Positions 1-7,095 of a stretch of DNA of 30,286 bases are shown here, one piece after another (positions within the stretch are counted from its first letter, which is position 1; each line of letters opens with the position of its first letter). Under the pieces are notes generated by a model, which saw only the letters and a list, made by a program, of their open reading frames with translations, did no database searches and was not told the DNA's origin. The stretch lies in contig CAYWFC010000009.1 of assembly GCA_964457935.1 (NCBI GenBank), positions 1 to 30,286 on the forward strand. The letters run 5' to 3'. Source of the stretch: STF1-107 sp964457935. Its GTDB lineage: Bacteria > Bacillota > Clostridia > Christensenellales > UBA1242. A program made the translations under genes and the position numbers.

Positions 1-105
1 GGCAAAGTGGCGAACAAGCGCCCTCTAGCGCCGCCACGTGCCAAGAAACAGCAAATAAGGACGTCTCAGAGCAAAAAAATAAATAACCCCAATCAGGACA
101 ATTAG
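1..105 (+). other. Possible 3' end of an upstream gene, frame ambiguous
   Basis: Two forward frames are open from the left edge. Frame 1 stops at TAG 103-105 and would end in a basic, proline-rich tail (APPRAKKQQIRTSQ). Frame 3 stops at TAA 84-86 and would end in a polar tail (SSAATCQETANKDVSEQ). Each is under 35 codons, so neither can be assigned to a family. The same bases also fold into a long hairpin (1-42), so this could instead be the end of an RNA gene. No ribosomal operon neighbour (tuf, fusA, rpsG) is recognisable here. Confidence 0.25.
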
Positions 106-123
106 TCAATAAATTAATATATA

Positions 124-170
124 TACGGCGTCAGCCGTTCCGCTCGGAGATACATCGGAGAGCGGTCAAC
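124..170. repeat. Palindromic repeat, copy A
   Basis: This copy holds two hairpins. ACGGC 125-129 pairs with GCCGT 134-138 around a GTCA loop, and CCGCTC 140-145 pairs with GAGCGG 160-165. It ends in GGTCAAC and matches copy B at 249-296 in both arms and in this flank, which suggests a REP-like dispersed element. No coding frame is credible. Confidence 0.65.
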
Positions 171-248
171 GCATAAGACACCCTCACGAATGCTGTTCTG
201 ATAATATAATAAGAATAGAGTAGTATAGAGATAAACTAAGAGTACAGA

Positions 249-296
249 TACGGCGGTAGCCGTTCCGCGAAGATGATATATCATCGAGCGGTCAAC
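249..296. repeat. Palindromic repeat, copy B
   Basis: Same layout as copy A. ACGGC 250-254 pairs with GCCGT 259-263 around GGTA. CCGC 265-268 pairs with GCGG 288-291, enclosing the perfect palindrome GATGATATATCATC (272-285). It ends in GGTCAAC. The stems are kept while the loops differ from copy A, which points to selection on, or copying of, a folded element. Confidence 0.65.
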
Positions 297-308
297 ACAA
301 AATAATCT

Positions 309-322
309 TCGGCGTGAGCCGA
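309..322. repeat. Half copy of the palindromic repeat
   Basis: TCGGC 309-313 pairs with GCCGA 318-322 around a GTGA loop. This resembles the first hairpin of copies A and B. The second hairpin is missing; the terminator stem begins four bases later. Confidence 0.45.
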
Positions 323-325
323 CGA

Positions 326-370
326 ATACCAAAAAACTGCGCTCCATAACGGAGTGCAGTTTTTTGGTAT
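326..370. terminator. Strong 20-bp stem terminator, potentially bidirectional
   Basis: The left arm 326-345 pairs with the right arm 351-370 over 20 bp with a single G-U, around the loop ATAAC. The arms carry A6 and T6 runs, so it could terminate transcription in either direction. It would insulate the ribosomal operon from whatever lies upstream. Confidence 0.8.
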
Positions 371-460
371 GGGAGTGATATATTACGTTTCATTACGGAG
401 TGCAGCTTTTTTTGGTGGGGAGTGATAGGCAGGGAGTGATAGGTGGGGTGGGGAGTGGTA
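371..460. repeat. Diverged copy of the terminator half plus G-rich tandem repeats
   Basis: CATTACGGAGTGCAG at 391-405, followed by a T run, copies the right half of the terminator at 345-370 together with its GGGAGTGATA flank. That flank then recurs as GGGAGTGATAGG units at about 418 and 432, and a last degenerate one near 451. The pattern suggests local duplication and replication slippage. No gene is visible here. Confidence 0.5.
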
Positions 461-518
461 TATGAAATGCTGTAGGAAAAGATTTTCTAAAAAAAATAAA
501 AAAAGTGGCGAAAAAGCA

Positions 519-547
519 TTGACATTGTTGGCAAAATGGTGTATCAT
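519..547 (+). promoter_or_regulatory. Promoter of the S10-spc-alpha operon
   Basis: A perfect -35 TTGACA (519-524) is followed by a 17-bp spacer and -10 TATCAT (542-547). Transcription would start near 554 and leave a leader of about 184 nt before rpsJ. It is the only strong promoter seen ahead of the ribosomal genes. Confidence 0.8.
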
Positions 548-552
548 AAGGC

Positions 553-737
553 GATTACTGAGTGGGATCAGGCACGAGGTTGCGCTAAGGGGCAGTAATC
601 TTAGCGGGAATTCGTGCTCACCATAGCTCTTTTGAGCGGAGCCTGTAGAAGTAATTTTATTTTTACACAGTAATACTGAACACACGGCTACGTGTAATCA
701 GGTGGCTATCATTACTATTTTATAAAGGAGAATATTT
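553..737 (+). promoter_or_regulatory. Structured mRNA leader of the S10 operon
   Basis: CGCTAAG 583-589 pairs with CTTAGCG 600-606, and GCACGA 572-577 pairs with TCGTGC 612-617, giving one long hairpin. GATTACTG 553-560 complements CAGTAATC 593-600, which lies mostly in that hairpin's loop. GCTC/GAGC at 626-637 is a small hairpin. A second domain pairs AGTAAT 669-674 with ATTACT 711-716 and ACACG 682-686 with CGTGT 691-695, ending just before the SD AAAGGAG (724-730). In E. coli protein L4 controls the S10 operon through its leader; a similar role here is inference. Confidence 0.6.
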
Positions 738-1046
738 ATGTCAACACAAAAAATCAGGATCAAGCTCAAGTCATATGATCACAGTTTGATCGATACGGTC
801 GTGGCTAGAATAGTGGACACTGCTACCAAGGCAGGGTGCAAGATATCTGGTCCTATACCTCTACCTACTGAAAAAGAGGTCGTAACTATCATTCGTGCTC
901 CGCACAAGTACAAGGACAGTCGTGAGCAGTTTGAGACTAGAACACACAAAAGGGTTATCGATGTATACGCGCCTACTACCAAGGCTGTAGATACTCTGCT
1001 AAAGATGAATCTACCTGCTGGCGTGGATATCGATATCAAATTATAG
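738..1046 (+). CDS. rpsJ: Ribosomal protein S10 (NusE)
   Basis: Small-subunit protein of the 30S head; in the family it also acts as NusE, the partner of NusB in rRNA antitermination. At 102 residues it has the usual length, with the typical opening KIRIKLKSYDHSLID, the loop FETRTHKRVIDVYAPT and the end PAGVDIDIKL. The ATG sits 7 nt after AAAGGAG. It is the first gene after the structured leader, as in the S10 operon of most bacteria. Nothing is truncated or unusual. Confidence 0.98.
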   Translation: MSTQKIRIKLKSYDHSLIDTVVARIVDTATKAGCKISGPIPLPTEKEVVTIIRAPHKYKDSREQFETRTHKRVIDVYAPTTKAVDTLLKMNLPAGVDIDIKL

Positions 1047-1054
1047 GAGGCATT

Positions 1055-1687
1055 ATGAAGAAAGCAATAGTTGGTACCAAACTAGGTATGACTCAGGTAT
1101 TCGACAAGCAAGGTACTGTCATACCAGTAACAGTAATTGAGGCAGGTCCATGCTTTGTGACTCAAATCAAGACAATGGAGAAAGACGGATATAATGCTAT
1201 CCAAGTAGCTTATGGCGATGTCAAAGCTAATCAGATCAACAAAGCAAAAGCTGGCACATTCAAGAAAGCCAATGTAGAGCCTAAGAAAGTGCTGAAAGAA
1301 TTGAGACTAGACAACACTGCAGACTTTGCAGTAGGTGCAGAGATCAAATGTGACGTATTCGCAGAGGGCGACATCGTGGACGTATCTGGCGTGAGCAAAG
1401 GTCATGGCTTCACTGGTGTCATCAAGAGATGGAACAACGGTAGGCTAAAGATGTCTCATGGTACAGGTCCTGTACACAGAGAAGTAGGCTCTATGGGTGC
1501 TAACTCTACACCTAGCAGAGTATTCAAAAACAAAAAAATGCCTGGACATTACGGTAGCGAGAATGTATCAGTGCAAAATCTAAAAGTCGTAAGAGTAGAC
1601 AGTGCGAGGAATTTGTTACTCATCAAAGGTAGCGTACCTGGTGCTAACAAGAGCATTGTCCTAATCAAATCTGCTGTGAAGGCATAG
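1055..1687 (+). CDS. rplC: Ribosomal protein L3
   Basis: Early-assembly 50S protein whose long central loop reaches toward the peptidyl transferase centre. The 210 residues begin with the standard KKAIVGTKLGMTQVFD. They include VSGVSKGHGFTGVIKRW near the middle and GSMGANSTPSRVFKNKKMPG, the extended loop that contacts 23S rRNA. The start lies 8 nt after rpsJ with GGAGG overlapping the rpsJ stop region, so translation is probably coupled. Confidence 0.98.
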   Translation: MKKAIVGTKLGMTQVFDKQGTVIPVTVIEAGPCFVTQIKTMEKDGYNAIQVAYGDVKANQINKAKAGTFKKANVEPKKVLKELRLDNTADFAVGAEIKCDVFAEGDIVDVSGVSKGHGFTGVIKRWNNGRLKMSHGTGPVHREVGSMGANSTPSRVFKNKKMPGHYGSENVSVQNLKVVRVDSARNLLLIKGSVPGANKSIVLIKSAVKA

Positions 1688-1700
1688 TAAGGAGAACGTA

Positions 1701-2324
1701 ATGGCTAAGTTAAATGTATACAATATGGCTCACGAAGTAGTGGGCGATGTGGAATTGAATGACGAAGTATTTTGCGCTGAGTACAACGAGCCACTAATAC
1801 ACCAAGTGGTAGTGGCTATGCAGAACAATGCTCGTCAAGGCACAAAAAGCACTTTGACTCGCAGTGAAGTAAGAGGTCATGCCAAGAAACCTTGGCGTCA
1901 AAAGGGCACTGGTCGTGCTAGACATGGCAGTACCAAAGGTCCACAGTGGACTGGTGGCGGTATAGTATTCGCACCAAAGCCAAGAGACTTCTCTCAGAAA
2001 ATCAATAAGAAGATGAGAGACCAAGCATTCGCTAGCGCATTGAGTCAGAAGATAGCACAGAACGAAGTAGTATTGGTGGACAAGCTAGACATCGCTGAGC
2101 CTAAGACCAAGGCTGTGGTAGAGATGCTGAAGAACTTTGACCTGAACAAACGTACTATCATCGTCACTGCTGAGAACGACAAGAATGTAGTGAAGAGTGC
2201 TAGCAACATTCAGAAGGTATCTGTAGCTGAGGCTATGCTTTTGAATGTACTGGATGTAGTGAAGAACACTTATCTGTTATTCACTGTAGACGCAATCAAA
2301 AAGATTGAGGAGGCGTACGTATAA
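1701..2324 (+). CDS. rplD: Ribosomal protein L4
   Basis: 50S protein whose basic loop lines the nascent-peptide tunnel. That loop is clear at about residues 48-100: RSEVRGHAKKPWRQKGTGR, then HGSTKGPQWTGGG. The globular end contains the expected VVLVDKLDIAEPKTK segment. Length 207 is normal. Its TAA overlaps the ATG of rplW by one base. In E. coli L4 represses its own operon by binding the S10 leader, which makes it the natural candidate ligand of the structured leader at 553-737. Confidence 0.98.
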   Translation: MAKLNVYNMAHEVVGDVELNDEVFCAEYNEPLIHQVVVAMQNNARQGTKSTLTRSEVRGHAKKPWRQKGTGRARHGSTKGPQWTGGGIVFAPKPRDFSQKINKKMRDQAFASALSQKIAQNEVVLVDKLDIAEPKTKAVVEMLKNFDLNKRTIIVTAENDKNVVKSASNIQKVSVAEAMLLNVLDVVKNTYLLFTVDAIKKIEEAYV

Positions 2325-2626
2325 TGACAGCACAACAAATCATATTGAGACCTGTATTGACCGAAAAGGCTTATGCAGGCTTTCAGAACAAAGTTTACAC
2401 TTTCGTAGTGGACAAAAATGCTAATAAATTGCAGATAAAGAGCGCCGTCGAAGAATTGTTCGGCGTGAAAGTAGACAGAGTGAACACTACTCTAGTAAAA
2501 GGCAAGACCAAGACTAGAAACTCCAAGAGTGGCGTCATCAAAGGCAAAACTAATGATTACAAAAAGGCAGTAGTTTTCCTTAGCGCTGACTCCAAGAGCA
2601 TCGAGTTCTTCGACAGTCTGTCTTAA
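2324..2626 (+). CDS. rplW: Ribosomal protein L23
   Basis: 50S protein at the tunnel exit, the docking point for trigger factor and SRP. The 100 residues start with the family pattern IILRPVLTEKAY and include VDKNANKLQIKSAVEELFGV. A flexible basic loop (KGKTKTRNSKSG) follows, then a C-terminal strand (KKAVVFLSADS). The start overlaps the last base of the rplD stop codon (TAATG), which implies translational coupling. Confidence 0.97.
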   Translation: MTAQQIILRPVLTEKAYAGFQNKVYTFVVDKNANKLQIKSAVEELFGVKVDRVNTTLVKGKTKTRNSKSGVIKGKTNDYKKAVVFLSADSKSIEFFDSLS

Positions 2627-2639
2627 AAGGAGATAAAAA

Positions 2640-3473
2640 ATGGCTATTAATAAAAGAAATCCCGCTTCTGCTGGTATGAGATTTGCTAGTTTTACCGCTT
2701 ATGACAAATTGACTAAGGATGCTGAACAGCCTAAGTCATTGCTCAAAGTAAACAAACACACTGGTGGCAGAAACAACGCCGGTAAGATCACTGTAAGGCA
2801 CATCGGTGGCGGTAACAAGAGAAAATACAGAGTTATTGACTTCAAGAGAAACAAAGATGGCATCCCTGCTAGAGTGGATAGCATCCAATACGATCCTAAC
2901 AGAACAGCATTCATCGCTTTGCTAGTATACGCTGATGGTGAGAAGAGATACATCCTCGCACCAGACGGCTTGAATGTAGGCGACAAAGTAATGTCTGGCG
3001 AAAATGCTGAGATCAAAGTGGGCAACGCATTGGCGCTCAATGATATGCCTCTAGGTAGCAAGGTGCACAATATCGAATTGACTCCTGGCAAGGGCGGTCA
3101 GCTAGTGCGTTCTGCTGGTATGTCTGCGCAGGTAATGGCTAAAGAAGGTGCATATGTGACACTTCGTTTGCCATCTGGCGAGATGAGAAAAGTACTCGGC
3201 AAATGCAAGGCTACTATCGGTGAAGTGGGCAACACTGACCACGAAATCGTATCTCTAGGCAAGGCAGGTCGTTCGAGACATTTGGGTATCAAACCTACTG
3301 TACGTGGTAGTGTAATGAACCCAGTAGATCACCCACATGGTGGTGGTGAAGGTAAGTCACCAGTCGGACATTCTGGTCCTATGACTCCATGGGGTAAACC
3401 AGCATTGGGTTACAAGACTAGAAAACACAATAAGTACTCTAACAAGTTGATTGTTAAGAGAAGAGATAAGTAG
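2640..3473 (+). CDS. rplB: Ribosomal protein L2
   Basis: Large 50S protein needed for subunit joining and peptidyl transferase activity. The 277 residues match the family length. The most conserved stretch, NPVDHPHGGGEGKSPVG, covers about residues 227-243, with His231 equivalent to the functionally important His229 of E. coli. The N-terminal GRNNAGKITVRHIGGGNKRK and the basic tail are typical. AAAGGAG lies just upstream, 13 nt after rplW. Confidence 0.98.
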   Translation: MAINKRNPASAGMRFASFTAYDKLTKDAEQPKSLLKVNKHTGGRNNAGKITVRHIGGGNKRKYRVIDFKRNKDGIPARVDSIQYDPNRTAFIALLVYADGEKRYILAPDGLNVGDKVMSGENAEIKVGNALALNDMPLGSKVHNIELTPGKGGQLVRSAGMSAQVMAKEGAYVTLRLPSGEMRKVLGKCKATIGEVGNTDHEIVSLGKAGRSRHLGIKPTVRGSVMNPVDHPHGGGEGKSPVGHSGPMTPWGKPALGYKTRKHNKYSNKLIVKRRDK

Positions 3474-3483
3474 GAGATAAATT

Positions 3484-3759
3484 ATGAGTAGAAGTTTGAG
3501 TAAAAAACCTTTCGTCGAAGCTAAACTTTTGGCTAGAGTATCTGAGATGAATCAGAAAAATGAGAAAAAAGTAGTCAAGACATGGTCTAGAGCAAGCGTA
3601 ATTTATCCTGAATTTGTAGGTCACACTATCGCCGTACACAATGGCAAAAAGCACATCCCTGTGTACTGTACAGTAGATATGGTGGGTCATAAATTAGGCG
3701 AATTCGCACCTACAAGAACTTATAAAGGTCACGCTGCTAAAAAGTCGGGCGGTAAGTAA
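3484..3759 (+). CDS. rpsS: Ribosomal protein S19
   Basis: 30S head protein that forms a complex with S13 and contacts the A-site finger of 23S rRNA. The 91 residues carry the family signature from TWSRASVIYPEFVGHTIAVH through HKLGEFAPTRTYKGHA. The protein opens with MSRSLSKKPFVEAKL, as in other Bacillota. It starts 10 nt after rplB with a GGAG site. Confidence 0.98.
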   Translation: MSRSLSKKPFVEAKLLARVSEMNQKNEKKVVKTWSRASVIYPEFVGHTIAVHNGKKHIPVYCTVDMVGHKLGEFAPTRTYKGHAAKKSGGK

Positions 3760-3769
3760 GGAGTAAGTT

Positions 3770-4159
3770 ATGGCAAAAAGAATGAGAGAAAAAACACTGA
3801 ATAGACAGCAAAATAGCGACAACAGACCTTATGCATGTGCTAAGTTTATCAGCATTAGCCCTAGCAAGGTAGGCATCGTTATCGACACTGTCCGCGGTAA
3901 AAAGGTAGATGACGCCGTTGGCATTTTGTCATTGCTTCCTAACAACGCTGCCAGTGTGGTATTAAAATTAGTAAACAGTGCTGTAGCCAACGCTGAGCAC
4001 AACAAGGGTATGAATAGACAAAACCTATATGTAGCCGAGATTTTCGCTGGACCTGGTCCTATCATGAAAAGACAAATGGCTCGCGGTAAAGGTTCTGCTA
4101 GCAGAATATTGAAGCGTACTAGTCATATCACTGTGATACTAGACGAGGTAAAGGAGTAA
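3770..4159 (+). CDS. rplV: Ribosomal protein L22
   Basis: 50S protein whose beta-hairpin forms part of the peptide tunnel. The 129 residues include the core pattern ISPSKVGIVIDTVRGKKVDD, the helix SAVANAEHNKGMN and the hairpin tip MKRQMARGKGSASRILKRTS. A basic N-terminal extension of about 20 residues (KRMREKTLNRQQNSDNR) precedes the core, a modest lengthening relative to many bacteria. It lies 10 nt after rpsS. Confidence 0.98.
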   Translation: MAKRMREKTLNRQQNSDNRPYACAKFISISPSKVGIVIDTVRGKKVDDAVGILSLLPNNAASVVLKLVNSAVANAEHNKGMNRQNLYVAEIFAGPGPIMKRQMARGKGSASRILKRTSHITVILDEVKE

Positions 4160-4162
4160 TTT

Positions 4163-4831
4163 ATGGGACAAAAAGTTAATCCTAATGGAATGAGATTGGG
4201 TATCAATCAGACTTGGAAATCTTTCTGGATCGCTGACAAGGGCGATGTAGCAAAATTCATCAAAGAAGACAACGATATCCGCAAATTTATCGAGAAAAAT
4301 TACAAAAATTCTGCTATATCTAGCGTAGAAATCAACAGAACTAGTGATTCTGTGACTATTGACATCTATACTGGCAAGCCTGGTATATTGATCGGTCAAA
4401 AGGGCGCTGGCGTAGAAGCAATCCGCAAAGAATTAGAAAAATTATCAAATGCCAAGAAGGTAATAGTCAATATCAAAGAAATCAAGAATATTGACCTAGA
4501 TGCACAGCTAGTCGCTGACAGTATCGCCCAGCAACTCGAGAAGAGAGCGCAATTCCGTAGAGTGATGAAGCAGGCTATGCAACGCACTATGCGTGCTGGC
4601 GCTGTAGGTATCAAAACTATGGTAAGTGGTCGTTTGGACGGTGCAGAAATCGCGAGAAGCGAGCATTATCTAGAAGGTAGCCTACCACTTCATACTTTGA
4701 GAGCAGACATAGACTACGCTCTCGCTGAAGCGCACACCACTTTTGGTGTCATCGGTGTCAAAGTATGGATATACAAGGGCGACATCCTAGGTAAGGTATC
4801 TGTGGCTACTGATGAAAAAGGAGGCAACTAA
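4163..4831 (+). CDS. rpsC: Ribosomal protein S3
   Basis: 30S head protein at the mRNA entry channel with helicase activity in the family. The 222 residues begin GQKVNPNGMRLGI. The KH domain shows its nucleic-acid-binding GXXG loop in GILIGQKGAGVEAIRKE at about residues 73-89. The C-terminal domain has RRVMKQAMQRTMRAGAVGIK and GVIGVKVWIYKGDILG. It starts 3 nt after rplV. Confidence 0.98.
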   Translation: MGQKVNPNGMRLGINQTWKSFWIADKGDVAKFIKEDNDIRKFIEKNYKNSAISSVEINRTSDSVTIDIYTGKPGILIGQKGAGVEAIRKELEKLSNAKKVIVNIKEIKNIDLDAQLVADSIAQQLEKRAQFRRVMKQAMQRTMRAGAVGIKTMVSGRLDGAEIARSEHYLEGSLPLHTLRADIDYALAEAHTTFGVIGVKVWIYKGDILGKVSVATDEKGGN

Positions 4832-4833
4832 TT

Positions 4834-5265
4834 ATGTTAATGCCTAAAAGAGTAAAAAGAAGAAGACAGTTTAGAGGCCGTATGAAAGGCAGAGCCACCA
4901 GAGGTAATTTCTTGGCTTATGGTGACTATGGCCTACAGGCTACTGAGCCATGCTGGATGACTGGTAATCAGATCGAAGCAGCGCGTGTCGCTATCAACAG
5001 ATATATGAAACGTGGTGGTAAAGTTTGGATCAAAGTATTCCCAGACAAGCCAGTATCAAAGAAACCTGCTGAAACTCGTATGGGTAGCGGAAAAGGTGCT
5101 TTGGACCACTATGTAGCAGTCGTTTTGCCAGACAGAGTGCTGTTTGAAGTAAAAGGACCTAGCGAAGAAGTTTGCTTGGAAGCATTGAGACTAGCGTCTC
5201 ACAAACTACCTTGCAAAACTAGAGTGATAAAAAGAGAAGTAGAGGGGGAGACAGCAAATGCGTAA
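4834..5265 (+). CDS. rplP: Ribosomal protein L16
   Basis: 50S protein that helps position the aminoacyl end of A-site tRNA. The 143 residues begin MLMPKRVKRRRQFRGRMKG and contain GNFLAYGDYGLQATEPCW and ETRMGSGKGALDHYVAVV. The first ATG (4834) is preferred over the one at 4840 because bacterial L16 usually begins MLMPKR and AAAGGAGG inside the end of rpsC fits it. The gene overlaps rpmC by 8 bases. Confidence 0.98.
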   Translation: MLMPKRVKRRRQFRGRMKGRATRGNFLAYGDYGLQATEPCWMTGNQIEAARVAINRYMKRGGKVWIKVFPDKPVSKKPAETRMGSGKGALDHYVAVVLPDRVLFEVKGPSEEVCLEALRLASHKLPCKTRVIKREVEGETANA

Positions 5266-5458
5266 TAATTACAATGAATTATCTATCGACGAATTGAAAA
5301 GCGAAGAAGCAAAATTAAGAAGCGAATTGTTCAACCTCAATTTCCAAAAATATAACGGACAATTAACTAATCCAGTTCAGATCAGAGAAGTGAAAAAAGA
5401 CATCGCAAGAGTCAAGACTTGTCTGAGACTAAAAGAACTAGAAGGAAAAAAGGTGTAA
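5258..5458 (+). CDS. rpmC: Ribosomal protein L29
   Basis: Small two-helix 50S protein near the tunnel exit, next to L23. The 66 residues contain the family core LRSELFNLNFQKYNGQLTNP followed by IREVKKDIARVKTCLR. The start overlaps the end of rplP by 8 bases, and its SD (AGAGGGGGAG) lies in the rplP coding sequence, so the two are translationally coupled. Confidence 0.97.
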   Translation: MRNNYNELSIDELKSEEAKLRSELFNLNFQKYNGQLTNPVQIREVKKDIARVKTCLRLKELEGKKV

Positions 5459-5469
5459 AGGAGTAAATT

Positions 5470-5739
5470 ATGGAAAATCAAGAAAAACATATCGCTTCTA
5501 GAAAAACATTGAGGGGTGTAGTCGTTAGCGACAAAATGGACAAGACCCGCGTATGTTTGGTATCTAGTAGAAAGAAACATCCTATTTACAAGAAATTCAT
5601 CACTTTCACTAAGAAATACAAATTCCATGATGAAAAGAATGAAAGTAATGTAGGTGACACAGTTGAAATAATGGAAACTAGACCTTTATCTAAAGACAAA
5701 TATTTCAGACTATTGAGTATAGTTGAGAGAGCGAAGTAA
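5470..5739 (+). CDS. rpsQ: Ribosomal protein S17
   Basis: OB-fold 30S protein that binds 16S rRNA early in assembly. The 89 residues include the signatures LRGVVVSDKMDKTRVCLV and KKFITFTKKYKFHDEKNESN, ending with METRPLSKDKYFRLLSIVE. It starts 11 nt after rpmC with AAAGGAG. Confidence 0.98.
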   Translation: MENQEKHIASRKTLRGVVVSDKMDKTRVCLVSSRKKHPIYKKFITFTKKYKFHDEKNESNVGDTVEIMETRPLSKDKYFRLLSIVERAK

Positions 5740-5749
5740 GGAGGCGAGT

Positions 5750-6118
5750 ATGATACAACCAGAGAGTAGATTAGTAGTAGCAGACAACACTGGCGCGAAG
5801 ATTGTGAAATGTATTCGTTGTCTTGGTGGCTCTGTTAGAAAATTTTCAGGTATAGGTGATATTATCGTAGCATCTGTACAAAGTGCAACTCCAGACGGCA
5901 ACGTTAAGAAGGGTGATGTAGTGAAATGTGTAATCGTTCGTTGCAAGCAACCATTGATCAGAAAAGACGGCTCTACAATTCGCTTCGATGATAACGCAGT
6001 CGTTCTTATAGACAAAGACAAAATGCCAAAGGGTACTCGTATTTTCGGGCCTGTAGCTCGTGAATTACGTGAAAAGGACTTTATGAAGATAATTTCCTTG
6101 GCACCTGAGGTTTTATAA
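5750..6118 (+). CDS. rplN: Ribosomal protein L14
   Basis: 50S protein at the intersubunit bridge. The ATG at 5750 gives the family-standard 122 residues beginning MIQPESRLVVADNTGAK. The frame is open further upstream to a TTG inside rpsQ (5723), but AAGGAGG at 5738-5744 and the protein length decide for 5750. GDVVKCVIVRCKQPLIRKDG and the closing FMKIISLAPEVL are typical. Confidence 0.97.
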   Translation: MIQPESRLVVADNTGAKIVKCIRCLGGSVRKFSGIGDIIVASVQSATPDGNVKKGDVVKCVIVRCKQPLIRKDGSTIRFDDNAVVLIDKDKMPKGTRIFGPVARELREKDFMKIISLAPEVL

Positions 6119-6128
6119 GGAGTGAGTT

Positions 6129-6518
6129 ATGAGTAAAGTGCAAGTAAAGAAAGGCGATAACGTAGTCGTTTTGGCTGGTAAGGACAAGGGCAAGAAGGGC
6201 AAAGTATTGTCTGTCAACCCTAGTGAACACAGAGTGGTAGTGGCTGATGTCAATATCCTCGTGCATCACAACAAGCCTAAAAAGCAAGGCGAGGCAGGTG
6301 GCATAGTAAAAGCTGCTGGTCCTATTGATTGCTCAAATGTGCAAGTAGTATGTCCTGCATGTTCAAAGGCTACACGTATAGCGCACACAAAAGATGAGAA
6401 TGGCAAATCTGTCAGAATCTGCAAGAAATGTGGCGCTGTATTGGACGCAAAAGTAAAATCAGAAAAGAAGGCAGAGAAAAAGTCTAAAAAGGCTGAAAAA
6501 TCTGCTGACAAAGAATAA
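6129..6518 (+). CDS. rplX: Ribosomal protein L24, zinc-ribbon form with charged tail
   Basis: 50S assembly-initiator protein. The KOW motif is at about residues 5-35 (KKGDNVVVLAGKDKGKKGKV). The C-terminal half holds two CXXC knuckles, Cys75/Cys78 and Cys98/Cys101, a zinc-ribbon pattern known in some L24 proteins. Residues from about 109 form a tail of Lys, Glu and Ala (EKKAEKKSKKAEKSADKE), making the protein 129 residues against about 100-110 usually. It lies 10 nt after rplN. Confidence 0.96.
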   Translation: MSKVQVKKGDNVVVLAGKDKGKKGKVLSVNPSEHRVVVADVNILVHHNKPKKQGEAGGIVKAAGPIDCSNVQVVCPACSKATRIAHTKDENGKSVRICKKCGAVLDAKVKSEKKAEKKSKKAEKSADKE

Positions 6519-6528
6519 GGAGTAAGAT

Positions 6529-7086
6529 ATGGCAAAAGAACTTAATAGATTGCATGAGCACTATAATAAATTTGTTATACCTGCTCTACAAAAAGAATTT
6601 AATTACAAAAATGTAATGGAAGTGCCAAAACTCGAAAAGATAGTATTGAGTTGCCGTCTCGGTCACGACAAAGACAATTCTAAGAGTTTTAACCTAGCAG
6701 TAGAGGAATTATCCACTATCGCAGGTCAAAAGGCTATCCCTACTTTGGCTAAGAAGTCTGTAGCAAACTTCAAACTCAGACAAGGTCAAAAAATCGGTGC
6801 AAAGGCTACCCTTCGTGGCGAGCATATGTACGAATTTATGGATAGATTGATCAGCGTGGCTCTGCCTCGTGTGAGAGACTTCCAAGGTCTCGAGAGAAAT
6901 AGTTTTGACCACAAGGGTAACTATTCATTCGGCATACATGAGCAAATCGTTTTCCCTGAGATCGTGTATGACAAGATCGAGAAAATTCGTGGTTTCGATG
7001 TAATATTCGTAACTACTGCAAAAACAGATGCTGAAGCATTAGCATTATTATCTTATTTGGGTTTGCCATTTAAGAAACAAAAGTAA
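6529..7086 (+). CDS. rplE: Ribosomal protein L5
   Basis: Central-protuberance 50S protein that binds 5S rRNA and touches P-site tRNA. The 185 residues carry the typical QKAIPTLAKKSVANFKLRQG, KATLRGEHMYEFMDRLISVA and LPRVRDFQGLERNSFDHKGN. The C-terminal block is VYDKIEKIRGFDVIFVTTAK. It starts 10 nt after rplX with GGAG. Confidence 0.98.
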   Translation: MAKELNRLHEHYNKFVIPALQKEFNYKNVMEVPKLEKIVLSCRLGHDKDNSKSFNLAVEELSTIAGQKAIPTLAKKSVANFKLRQGQKIGAKATLRGEHMYEFMDRLISVALPRVRDFQGLERNSFDHKGNYSFGIHEQIVFPEIVYDKIEKIRGFDVIFVTTAKTDAEALALLSYLGLPFKKQK

Positions 7087-7095
7087 GGAGATATT

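Noticed and set aside
114..347. Minus-strand open frame of 77 codons
   Set aside because: It runs through both palindromic repeat copies, so its repeated peptide (CVDRS...) is a by-product of the repeats. There is no SD, and no domain is recognisable.
383..685. Minus-strand open frame of 100 codons
   Set aside because: It lies antisense to the G-rich repeats, the S10 promoter and the structured leader. There is no SD, and the composition reflects the repeats (YHSPP units).
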